Part shown: piece after piece, positions 1 through 9,565 of the stretch
How positions within the stretch are numbered: the first letter of the stretch is position 1
Layout: each line of letters begins with the position of its first letter
Assembly (NCBI GenBank): GCA_963556145.1
Contig: OY744472.1
Location: 1,984,001 to 2,048,000, forward strand
Length of the DNA stretch: 64,000 nt
Reading direction: 5' to 3'
Source: Hygrocybe punicea
Lineage: Eukaryota; Basidiomycota; Agaricomycetes; Agaricales; Hygrophoraceae
Program-made: the position numbers and the translations under genes
The notes under the pieces: model-generated
What the model was told of the DNA's origin: nothing
Seen by the model: the letters and a program-made list of their open reading frames with translations, nothing else
The model's database searches: none

Positions 1-1275
1 AGTATAAAAGGACTCTGTATGTACTCTGTTTATGGTCTTATGCCAATAACCATAGTTTCCAACATGGGTAACCTGTAGGTACACATGGCTGTATCTGTAC
101 CTGCTAGTGAAATGCAGGGGTTTATCCTCCATGTATAATGGATTTAATTTGGTATTTTTATTACAAGATGAATCATTGGAAAAGTGCTGATGTTTTTACA
201 TAGCAGGTAAATATATCATTGTGTTGCTTAGAGAAATGCCAGTCAGCCACAGGTCATCATTGTTCTATGACTCTTCCAAGTAATGACATTTTGAATGCCT
301 AGTTTCTGAAGCAGCACAGGAGATCAAGCCTGTTCCAGTTAGTGAATTTTCCTGATATCAAAATGTGGCGATACCTCACCCCTTGTACAAGGTTGAGAAA
401 ACCTTGTTCTCCAGGCTGTTTCAATACTGTGAAAACATCTCAATTGTGACTGATGGCTCATGGTGCATGAATGTTAGAGAAGTTGTAACTTGGCCATTTT
501 GGTTCTGTTTCAGAAGGGCAGAAGACCACCTTCCGCCTATGAAGGTAATCATTTCATGTCTTCTGGCCCTGTTTTGTTGTGAATTGCTGTAGGTCTTGAG
601 CAACCAGTATACCTGATAACCAATCAATGGTGGTTGGCTATGGAGAAGTTGGGCCTACTGGTCTGTACGGTTTGCCCATGCTTTCATTTGAACGCTTCTT
701 TAGCACTTCTCATATGCCCTCTCAAGTTGTTGATCAATGTGGGATTCATGAAATCCACAGAACAATGTAGGATAGTATAGTCTCTTAATTCAACCATAGA
801 ATGATAGAGGATGATGCTCATTCCAGAACCTAATTCTTGTAGCACCACCTTTTGGTTCATGATCATCCTCGTCCTCATTGCAAGCTGTCTCCAGCTTCCA
901 CCACCTCTTCTTCAGCTGGGTGGCCAAGTGACCTCATTTGTACCTCTGGGTTTGTGGTCAGTGCGATAATGCCCAAGGTACTATTTGAGGGTATTTAATA
1001 TCAAAAATGGAGAAATGTTTGTCTTGTAAACTGTTTGTAATTTGGATACTGTAATGATGTTTTGCCACACCATCACAGGTGGAGATCAGGTTGAGACTCA
1101 CCACATCAAATCCAAAAAATGTGATGGCTGGTTGGGTGACCATCTTAAATGAAGGAATCAACATAGAACAAACACAGTAAGAACTAAACTCATCCTCATC
1201 AATTGTCTCATTGATACTACAAGTGAAGGCTGTGGCCGAGAGAGGATGAGTGAAGAGGGAGATAGGAGTAGAGAC
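1..1275. other. AT-rich region, no firm gene
   Basis: I see no gene here that I can support. A minus-strand frame at 958-1164 reads like coding sequence (68 codons, rich in hydrophobic residues) but has no recognised motif. It may be the decayed 3' end of the relic that starts at 3127. The rest is AT-rich with frequent stops in all frames. Confidence 0.4.
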
Positions 1276-3127
1276 CTATGTACTAAGAGATGGTAAACAA
1301 AGAATAATGCTTTGGATATTTCCTGTGACCTCCTTGACAGCCTGTGGATGGACCGATACATAATGTCCCTCCTTATCTCTCAAGGATGAAGGACTCAACG
1401 AACTGAGGTCCCATGACAAAGTGAGAAGTGCATCTACAGCATTGTCTAGTAAGCTCTGGATGAATGTCACTATCGGAGCATGGTAAATATTGCCCATGGG
1501 AGAAATGGTGTCCTGCAAGATGTTGAGAGTTTGGTCCCATGCATCACATGATACCACAGGGTCTTCAGCATGATGCTCTGGTTCCCAGGCAATTCCAAAA
1601 TGGAGATAGAGATTGTAGTTGAGAGACCCTGTGAATGTGGGAGCGGCATCGGTGGTATGACAATCCCCTCGTCCAAACATGGCAAAGATATCTTCCTGCC
1701 AAACTTTGGGGGGCAGGTGGATCCAGAGTGGGAAAGCGAGCAGATACCCCAGAGACAGGCCCACTACTGATGACCTCACCTTCCTCCAGAGGGTTGGGAT
1801 AATTGAAGTCATCATTACCAAAGGGATCTTTGTCATCGACTTCAGCATTGGGGTTAAATGCAGCACAGATGTCCCATTCATGGTCAAAAGCATTATAATG
1901 CATGTGCTCTATCGGGGTATTTTCCCAGATGTCCTCCAATTATCTCCAATTGACTGGCATTCTGATGAGGAAGCCATCCACATCTTCCCAATGAAAGACC
2001 CTAGCTCCTTTCTTCTCTGGTGTTCGGAAGGTCTCGCTATCCTTTTGGCAAGCCAGGCAAGCCTCTTTATCTTGTACAGATTCTGCGGCAGCTAATTTTT
2101 CATGACATCGGGCTTCATGCGTGAAGAATTCTTGCCATGTTTCACCATATCTTTGACAGCTGCCTGGAAGCGGCTGGGGTTTATTGGAGTTATCAATGAC
2201 GGAGTTGTCGGTGACGGAGGAAACATTGATAGTTGTATCCTTGGGGGTTTGAAGCACACCAGAATCATGTAACCATTTTATATTGGCAGCGTTGACCTGT
2301 TTTCCTGTTGGGAAGTACAGTTGGAGGGTGGGAACCAGAGAGTGACTCATGGGTGGGGAAATGGGGCCCCAGCGCAACCAGACAGGAACCCCAGCATTGA
2401 CGTAGGTTCGGATGTATGAGGGGCATTTCCCCTCAACCACATCTGTTATTAAGCCAACTCTCGAATATCTTCCAGAGAAGTCAGCTCTAGGGGAGCTCCG
2501 AAACTGCTAGATCCATTCTGGGTGAATGCAGCCGGATTTGAGGATGTTCTTAACCCAGGCCGGATCGTTGTCGCATGAATTACTGGTTGTGTGGAAGAAT
2601 GTGAGGCCAAGAGAGCACATTGCCATTAATGGGGCAAAGGCATTGCGAGCTCTCATGGCAGACTTTCGTGCCAAGGCCTCATTATGGTGAGTGCGGAGAT
2701 AACTGTAGTGTGTGGGATGGGGGAAATAATGGAATTCAAGCATGAAGAGGGCTGCAGCGTCAGAGAGAATTTGCTGGGACATGAATGAAAGACACTGCTC
2801 AAGATCTTGCCAATGTTTGGCAAGTTCCGGTGACAACTTCCAGCCATATTGATGCTTCATAGGGACTGACTTGTAGGTAAAATTTAGCTGCTGCAGTAGG
2901 GGGTGTTCCCATTGTGGTGGAGACAGTACAAAGGCCAGCTGTGGATATTCAGGCATAGCCCAATTCAAAGAAAACATGTGTCGGGGGTCTGGGTCATCAT
3001 TACACAACAATACAGGCCCTGGGAAGGTTGACAATGGTGGAGCATTCGGAGAGGTGATGATGTAGCCATCCAGGATAAATGTGGTGACATTGACAGTTTT
3101 CTGTCTCTTGAACGTGGACGTGGACAT
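1276..3127 (-). pseudogene. Decayed gene of an unassigned basidiomycete family
   Basis: One frame runs from an ATG at 3127 downwards. It is broken by an in-frame TAG directly after the HPEWI segment (near 2507) and by an in-frame TAA near 1940. It then shifts frame near 1750 and continues to a stop at 1276. Joined, it would be roughly 600 residues. The N-terminal part holds ARNAFAPLMAMCSLG, and the middle has an AGVPVWLRWG segment following the HPEWI region. From memory, this layout resembles a large expanded family of uncharacterised agaric proteins with no assigned function. Both stops could come from CAG or CAA by a single C-to-T change. The gene lies in a repeat-rich stretch and is probably dead. 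The family assignment is weak; the presence of a broken coding region is well supported. Confidence 0.6.
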
Positions 3128-3180
3128 GGTGATTGAGCATCAAGAGATGGGTTGAGGGCAGAAGGGTGATGAGAGACAGT

Positions 3181-4050
3181 GTTAGAATATGCATGTGCAA
3201 GGTTTCTTGAGGGTAGTCTGGGATGATCCCGCTGTTACTTGGTATGGGCAAAAGAGGGTGTAGGAAGTGGGAAATCCGCATGTACAAAGTTTCTTGAATA
3301 GTCCTGGACAATCTCAGGCTCGCTGGTACTTTGTACAGGCAAGAAACGGCATAGGAACTTCTAGGAGGTAGAAAATCCATGCGTGGAAGGTTTCTTGAGG
3401 GTAGTTTGGGACGACAGGCCACTGAGAGTGAGCCATTGCGAAAGGAATCCTTGGTACTGTGTGCACACAACCCAATGTGGGAGAGCAGTTAACAGTTCAC
3501 CTGAGAAATACGTGCATGCAAGGTTTCTTGATGTAGTCCAGAATGACAGTGTCTCGCTGGTACTTTGTACGGGTGAGATGGACAGAGAGTTTTCGCTAGT
3601 ACTCAGTACGTGCAAAGTTGGGACTCGGAGGAAAGAGGAATTTGCGGCTTGTGACAATGGGAATCAATCATGTGACCACGACACGGTCAACAAACTTAAG
3701 CCATCACTTCTCTTATCATCTTCTCCATGGCAGAGCCATAGAGAGGATCTTCTGGGCGACTTTTTTTGCAGCTCACTCTCAGCAGCCAAGCCACAGAGAC
3801 TTCTAGGCCCTGGGCGAGATCGTGGACTAACCTCAAGAACCTTGCTCAGGTGGATTTCTCAGGCAAACTGTTGATTGCTCTCCCACATTGTGGGTTGTGT
3901 GCACACAGTACTAGTGATCCCTTTCACAACAGCTCACCTTTCACAATGGTTCACCTTTTGCAACAGCTTACCTTTTGCAATGGCTCATCTTTCCCAACAG
4001 CTCACCTTTCATAATGGCTCACTCTCAGCAGCCAAGCCCCAGAGAGCTGT
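3181..4050. repeat. Diverged inverted and tandem repeat block
   Basis: About 3430-3512 and 3851-3930 are inverted copies: both hold a GTGTGCACACA core beside a CCC(A)CAATGTGGGAGAGCA stretch, in opposite orientation. Shorter copies of a CAAGGTTTCTTGA motif recur near 3200, 3288, 3388 and 3520. At 3919-4020 a tandem array alternates CAACAGCTCACCTTT with CAATGGCTCACC-like units. The phrase CTCAGCAGCCAAGCC occurs at about 3779 and again at 4024. This looks like an old foldback or MITE-like element eroded by indels. I found no clean target duplication and no coding capacity. Confidence 0.55.
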
Positions 4051-4184
4051 GTCAATACAGTATTGCATCAAACCCAGTGCACAGCAACCTTCATCTCTGC
4101 ATAGCACTCATCAGCGCCTCATCTTCACTGGTTTTTTGGCTATGGCCGATGTCATCTTCCTGTATTTACCACTCCCCTGGGAAT

Positions 4185-4545
4185 CCACATGGAATCCACC
4201 TTCAGTCCACCTTCAGTCCACATTGTCCACCTCCAGTCCACCTCCAGTCCACCTTCAGTCCACCTTTAGTCCTACCAAAATTTGTCCACCCCCAGTCCAC
4301 TCCAGGTGGACTCCACATGGAGTCCGCATGTAGGACTGGACTCATGGTGGACTATTGGTGGACTTTGTCCAGACTTTTGATGGACTGATAAATGATTTTC
4401 AGGATAAAGCTTCCACATGGATTCCACATGGACTCCACATGGACAAGACATGGACTATGGGACTGATGCAAGAACAGATTCAAGATGGACTCCATGTGGA
4501 CTCCATGTGGACTTTATCTGGACTTTTCATGGACTGATGATTGAT
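4185..4545. repeat. Minisatellite of AGTCCACCTTC / TGGACTCCACA units
   Basis: The left half (4196-4280) is a run of AGTCCACCTTC- and AGTCCACCTCC-like 11-12-mers. The right half (4300-4535) is made of TGGACTCCACA- and TGGACTCCATG-like units, which are close to the reverse complement of the left. The whole can fold back on itself. The short ORFs across it are a by-product of the repeat. Confidence 0.6.
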
Positions 4546-5910
4546 GATCATAACAAAGTAACTATTATGTATTTCATGGGGTCATGACATAAACTAGACA
4601 TGAAAGCATCATAAACAGAAATCAACATTTTAGCATACTTTTTATGAAGGAATCCAGTTGAAATTCAGTTAGAAACCTTATACAAATTTCTAAACCACTG
4701 GCTTTCATCAACCATTTTGTAATTTACTAACCCAATTTTGTAGATAATGCAATTCTAAAACTGCCAGGGGTCTTAGAAGTCACAAGAGCATATTATTTAT
4801 TTTAGGTAATATTTTCCCATGCTCCATATTTAGTAACTCTCAAGTCTATGCAAAACTAATGGTCCCCTATCTGATTGTATTTATCATAGTCATATCAAAT
4901 ACCAGTATTATTATACCAGTTCTTGTAATTAGAAGTGCTCAATTCTGAAGAAAGGTTGCATGACTTGTTGAGTATGCACAGTCACAGACTGTGCATACTA
5001 TTACTGTTACAAGCCACTAAATTATGTAATATTTCATATTAGTGAATATTTTCACAAGCAGTATTCTATTATTTAGAAACATTTTTATCATCATACAATT
5101 GTATGATATATGGAATGTTGAAAATAGGTGGTTTCAACACTCACTCAGTTCAAGCCCTCACAATTTGTTCAAGATGATACATATATAAAGACAACATCTG
5201 AACTGCATAGTTCCTGTTAATGAAAAACCTATGATGCAATTGCTAGCCTTCTCTGTCAATGTCAATTCCATCATCAATGTCACTATCATCATCACCATCA
5301 GAATCTATTTCCTCTCTCCTCTTCTGCTTTTCTGTCTGCCTTTTGATCACTCGCTCTGTATGAAGAAACAGCATTGTATGCAAAAACCAGCTAAAGCCGC
5401 CACAGTCATTCTTTTCAGAATGGTCTGAAATCCTCCTACCCATGCATTTAACTGCTCACTTGCCTATAATATGTTTTAGTATCAGCTAAGTAAATGATTG
5501 AAATAGAACTTGCTTGAGTATTAAATGCACATTTATAATGAGGGTTCCCATGCCTATCATGTTCAACCGTGACAAGATTTGGTTGAAAACCATTCAGGGG
5601 AGCAGGATTGCACCATGTTCAACACAGATCGTCTGACGTACGATGATTGATATAATGATAGGAATCCACAATGTTGCTTTCCATGTGTTCCAACTCCCAT
5701 GTAATGGCCATGTGGAGGACCATGCAGGCTTTGTCAATGCAAACATAATCTGGTCATATTTCAGAAGTTGGATAGGCCTTTTTTTTAAACCTCTGGACCT
5801 TTATCTAAGGTCTTTTTTCATCTTTTTCATTGCCATTTTCAGTAATCCTGGCAGAGGTTGAAATGCATACCAAATATTGAGAGTCTATGACACAGGTGGA
5901 CCGTCAGGCA
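4546..5910. other. AT-rich spacer with two perfect palindromes
   Basis: No coding region is supported. Two perfect inverted repeats are visible: a 12-bp stem with a 5-nt loop at 4971-4999 (AGTATGCACAGT and its complement) and an 18-bp palindrome at 5090-5107 centred on CAATTG. Neither has a T-run typical of a terminator, and their role is unknown. Short frames at 5231-5443 are low-complexity. Confidence 0.45.
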
Positions 5911-6148
5911 CTAGGGCATCCCATGTGCCACCATCTCCAAAGATAAGGTGCACGTGGTCCAGCTTGCTGCGCTGACTAAGTTAGAGGTTTGATGGGCAAG
6001 AGGTTTCGATCTGGCGAAGGATCTCATCAGAAGGCTACCGCTTGCCCAGACCTCTAGACTATCTGTGCTCTTTTTACGGAGTACTACCTCTAAGCGTAAT
6101 GTTAGGAAGGGAGTGGCCCGGTGATCTGGTAGCATGTGAGCATGAAAC

Positions 6149-6914
6149 GTGCGATACGTCGATACCCAAATGCGGACCCAACCAATGGAGGCTATTACAT
6201 ATGGGCCACTAATCCGGGAACTGGGATGCATCCGGCAGGAATACCGAATTAGAGAGGTGTCAAAGGACCCTTTCAGGATTCCCATGCTCACACATCGTGA
6301 TGTACTCCTAGTTCATAGGTGGAATTTTACTTTTGAGGGGCCATCGTAAATACACACAAACAAACTTGATGCCTCCAGTCACCTTTTCCGATGGTTCAAG
6401 CGTGGTATCTGAACAGAGGAAAAACCTAGTGACCAGTTGCGATGGCGGTTTGTGCGTTCTGTGTGGAGTTGGCCCCGTTGATATAGCGCATATTGTCGCC
6501 CATAAATCTGGGGATCCTGCTCAAGTAAGAAAAATGTACTCGTTGATCATTAAAACAACTGCATTGATGAGAGATAGGTTGATTGGATTAGAGGGATCAG
6601 CCCATCACTTCGAGGATTCAGAAAAGATGACTCACTAAACCTCATCTGTCATGCGTGGAAGCCACTACTCTGCGTTCACCATGATATTTACTTTTGGTAC
6701 AGTGTGCCCAACCCACCACCACCAGTTTGATAGAGGATACTTCGTTTTTGTTCCTACTGAAGATTATTGATGACAATTGTATGAGCATGAAGTTGAAGAT
6801 TTTTCTGGGCATGAGCGATGTATTGGCAATGGCGGATCTGACCCCAGTAGAACGTTTCTGAACGTGAGTACGTCTGAACCGTCTTAGCCATTGGATCCGC
6901 TAAATTTTCCCCAA
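6149..6914 (+). pseudogene. HNH endonuclease-like gene relic, first part
   Basis: A frame at about 6420-6600 holds CDGGLCVLCGVGPVDIAHI, followed by AHKSGDP. This matches the start of fungal HNH-type domains (pfam HNH_2-like: Cys-x2-Cys, then an A-H-I segment). Further on, a frame at about 6720-6870 reads FDRGYFVFVPTEDY, two in-frame TGA codons, then QLYEHEVEDF. This is the usual sequence downstream of the HNH core. A GT...AG intron (donor near 6866, acceptor AATTTAG at 6919) leads to the next exon, now displaced to 8577. The two TGAs could be former CGA codons. An upstream frame near 6165-6260 reads like an N-terminal exon. The gene is dead: it has stops, frame changes and two mobile-element insertions. 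Confidence 0.55.
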
Positions 6915-6919
6915 TTTAG

Positions 6920-8571
6920 TGTTACATTTTTCAACTCCGCAACTCCGATTCCGACTCTGCTACCCACAATGACGATTCCACTTTACCATACCATCCTTTT
7001 TTGTTCCCCTTTACCTTTTGTCTTCTTTTGGACATTGTTGTTTATTCTTGTTCTTGTTCTCTTTTCATCCTTTCTTCTAGAACAATCCAGACCGACCATG
7101 GACACATCCTCACGTTACCTTGCTGTACCCGAATAGTCTCCTTGCCGATGGACATCATCACTATTGTCTTTTCCCTCGCCCTGACATATTGTTAACTTCA
7201 TCCCACGACAAACCAATTTACAATGGCTGTACTCCCGACACAGCTAATTACTGTAATCATCATTGGCAGCATCGCCATCACCTTCCTTATCGGTTTCTAC
7301 TTTATTATGATCTATCTTTGGCATCGGTACCGAAACCCTTCCGCCATTGATACTTCTGACTTCCACCTCAACAATATCTCACCATGTAATTGACAATTGC
7401 CATCCTCGGATATATGGTTTCCACTTTCGTATTCCATACCTACCATTATCCTCCCTGACGATCCGATGACATTCCTCACCTGCATGCATGCTCTGAACAA
7501 TCCTCGATCACAGGACATTTCACTGTTCTCTCTAATCCGACCATCGCCGAAGCACATTCTTTTGGACTTCAACCACAGACCATACGACTTCCCAAACAGT
7601 GAACCAACCCCTATCGCATATTGTTCACATGACATCGCTTTGTTGCAGTACCCGACGACTTGTTCCCACAGCTTGTCACCTGTGCCATGACTCAAAACAT
7701 GGACCCACGTTCATTTATCCTTTTCCATCTATAACCTTGATACCTCCCACATTTGTTTATACCAATACCCTTTCTTGGACAAATACCGACATCAGGTGGA
7801 CCACCTTGTTCCACAGACAGGACAAGACATCACCCCTCAATATGTCATTGACACAGACATCGTCATCCGGTACAGCTTATGCCGTTCACATGTCTGACCT
7901 CAACTAGCCCACTGTCTTAGTTGGTTTTTCCTCCATACATTCCTTTATTTTCTTTCATACCACCAACCTTGCTGCTATATCCACACTACCGCAAGACACT
8001 CCCTTCACCAATCCCACACTGGACGATACCCCTCTTTGACCTGACTGTGCATTGCACTTGCCAGACTGCGCACTTGCCTGTTACAGCAAGTATAGACCCC
8101 GAATTGGCAATTCTGCATGTCACATGATCCGATGACAAATCATCCGAGTCATCCGGACCTCTTCCATCCTCAATGACACCCGGGCCTCCAGTTGGATCGC
8201 GAGAACATTGACATGAGGACGCCTCATGTCTGTCTCATGGTGAACACATGGTATAGTTGGACATGTTGTAGCTTCATGGTTGCATTTCTGTTTACCTCCC
8301 CTCAAGACCAGTCACTATATATACTGTTCTTGTTGTTGGTTCGGACTTTTTCTTCTTTCTTTTCCTTACGTTTAGTCTGGTTCTTGGGGCAGACCCCTTG
8401 TCTTGGGTAACCCCCATGGCTCACAATGACATTAGACCTTGACCCCCCCCCCACTTGTAGCAGTGTTGTCTTAGCTATAAGCAACAATGAAACTGCTGTT
8501 CTCTCTTCTGGAAACAGATCCCCTGTTAAGTTGATTGTTGCCGGAACCCGCTGCAGAAGCGATCCGTAACA
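6920..8571 (+). mobile_element. TG...CA element with 5-bp TSD, probable solo LTR
   Basis: The ends are TGTTAC and GTAACA, a 6-bp perfect inverted terminus of the type seen at LTRs. TTTAG is duplicated on both sides (6915-6919 and 8572-8576), and removing the element rejoins the two halves of the HNH-like relic at an intron acceptor. The strand is strongly pyrimidine-rich. A TATATATA box lies near 8316 and a C-run at 8442-8452, which fits a U3-R-U5 layout near the right end. I see no internal copy of the terminal sequence, so this looks like one long LTR (1,652 bp) rather than a two-LTR element. A short non-LTR element with 6-bp termini is the alternative. No reverse transcriptase is present. 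Confidence 0.55.
7223..7393 (+). CDS. Possible 56-aa single-pass membrane peptide
   Basis: An ATG-to-TGA frame of 57 codons begins MAVLPTQ. It contains about 22 consecutive hydrophobic residues (positions 8-32), then a basic WHRYR stop-transfer and a polar tail. The layout is that of an Nout/Cin single-span peptide. It lies inside the probable LTR. No homologue is recognised, and pyrimidine-rich DNA encodes hydrophobic residues readily, so it may be chance. Confidence 0.2.
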   Translation: MAVLPTQLITVIIIGSIAITFLIGFYFIMIYLWHRYRNPSAIDTSDFHLNNISPCN

Positions 8572-8576
8572 TTTAG

Positions 8577-8745
8577 CTCTCTTTCGAAATTGAATTCATA
8601 CCAATTTATTCTGGCCAGTTCTTTATGTTCATTCACCATCCAACACCACACGATCCTATATTTTTTGGCTTTGATACGCAGGGGAATCTAGCTTGCCAAT
8701 CTCTCCACTTTCAAGCTTCTTTTATCACCCTCATGCTCCAAGCGC
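8577..8745 (+). pseudogene. HNH-like gene relic, second part (exon start)
   Basis: After the TTTAG duplication a frame opens as LSFEIEFIPIYSGQF and stays open to the gypsy boundary at 8745. It continues in the same frame after 29395 once the element and one GCGC copy are removed. It therefore represents one exon split by the gypsy insertion. Its product is the C-terminal part of the HNH-like relic. No catalytic residues are in this segment. Confidence 0.55.
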
Positions 8746-9529
8746 TGTAGAGGGTCCTCGACCCTCTGAGGCCGTAACATCGATATCTAGCGAATCCGCT
8801 CAAACCCGACGTCTCTAGCAATCTACGCTCGAACCCGACGTAACCCGACGCAACCCAATGCATACCGACTAGCACGGCCGCTCATGTACCTGGTCGGTCT
8901 ATCTCCTAAACTCACGGAACTTCAAATATCAAAGATAGATCTCATCGGACTGGGATCCCGACATCGGACTTGCCTTATTCACGCCTAGCGTCTCCCTTAT
9001 GGGGATATAGTAAAGTATATTGCATCTTTTACGGTTTTTATATCTTCCACCCATTTTCCCTGTCATCATCGCCTCGCAACGCTCTTCCTACTTCCCCATT
9101 TTTATTCTCCTTTGTTTCCTCTCATCGGCCGAGGACTCTCGTCCGAATCTAGGTACAGAAATTTGTAGTATAAAAACGGTGCCCAAGCGCCATCTCAAAA
9201 TAAGAAACCAGTTCCCCCATTTCCTCTCTCTGAGAATTAGTCTCTCAGTAAAATCCATCGCACACATTGCTCGTCGGATTCCTCGACGCCCTCCCCATCG
9301 TTCTACCGCCTTTATCTCTACGTCCCTCGTCACCCAACACCCGACCCACCGTACCCGACATCGTCGGCTTCGATCGGTCTCGATAGATTTCAGTAGTTTA
9401 CTCGGCGGCTTCTTACCTTTTATATCCTATTATCTTACTGAAGCTTGTTAGACTATTCCTAGTCACTTCTACGCTGACCCCACAGGCCTAGGATTATTAT
9501 TCCGCAGCCACCCCGACCTCGCCTTTACA
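8746..9529 (+). repeat. 5' LTR of the gypsy element (784 bp)
   Basis: It begins TGTAGAGGGTCC and ends CTCGCCTTTACA, and matches 28599-29391 except for 12 transitions and a 9-bp tandem copy (CTTCGTCGG) present only in the 3' LTR. A TATA box lies at 9169. Eleven of the twelve differences are CpG versus TpG or CpA. Confidence 0.95.
9169..9176 (+). promoter_or_regulatory. TATA box of the gypsy LTR promoter
   Basis: TATAAAAA occurs in both LTRs at equivalent positions (9169 and 29022), about 390 bp upstream of the inferred gag start. It is the only strong TATA element in the LTR and probably marks the U3/R start of the genomic transcript. Confidence 0.5.
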
Positions 9530-9531
9530 TC

Positions 9532-9549
9532 TGGAGCCCACCGCGAGGA
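9532..9549 (+). other. Primer-binding site (minus-strand priming)
   Basis: Two bases after the 5' LTR the sequence is TGGAGCCCACCGCGAGGA. It starts with the TGG expected to pair with a tRNA CCA end and continues with acceptor-stem-like GC-rich sequence. The matching tRNA cannot be named without the tRNA set of the genome. Confidence 0.5.
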
Positions 9550-9565
9550 ATAGTCTAGCACCACC

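Noticed and set aside
4971..5107. Hairpins at 4971-4999 and 5090-5107 as terminators or regulatory RNA
   Set aside because: They sit in AT-rich DNA with no gene next to them and no T-run. Such palindromes are expected by chance in long AT-rich sequence.
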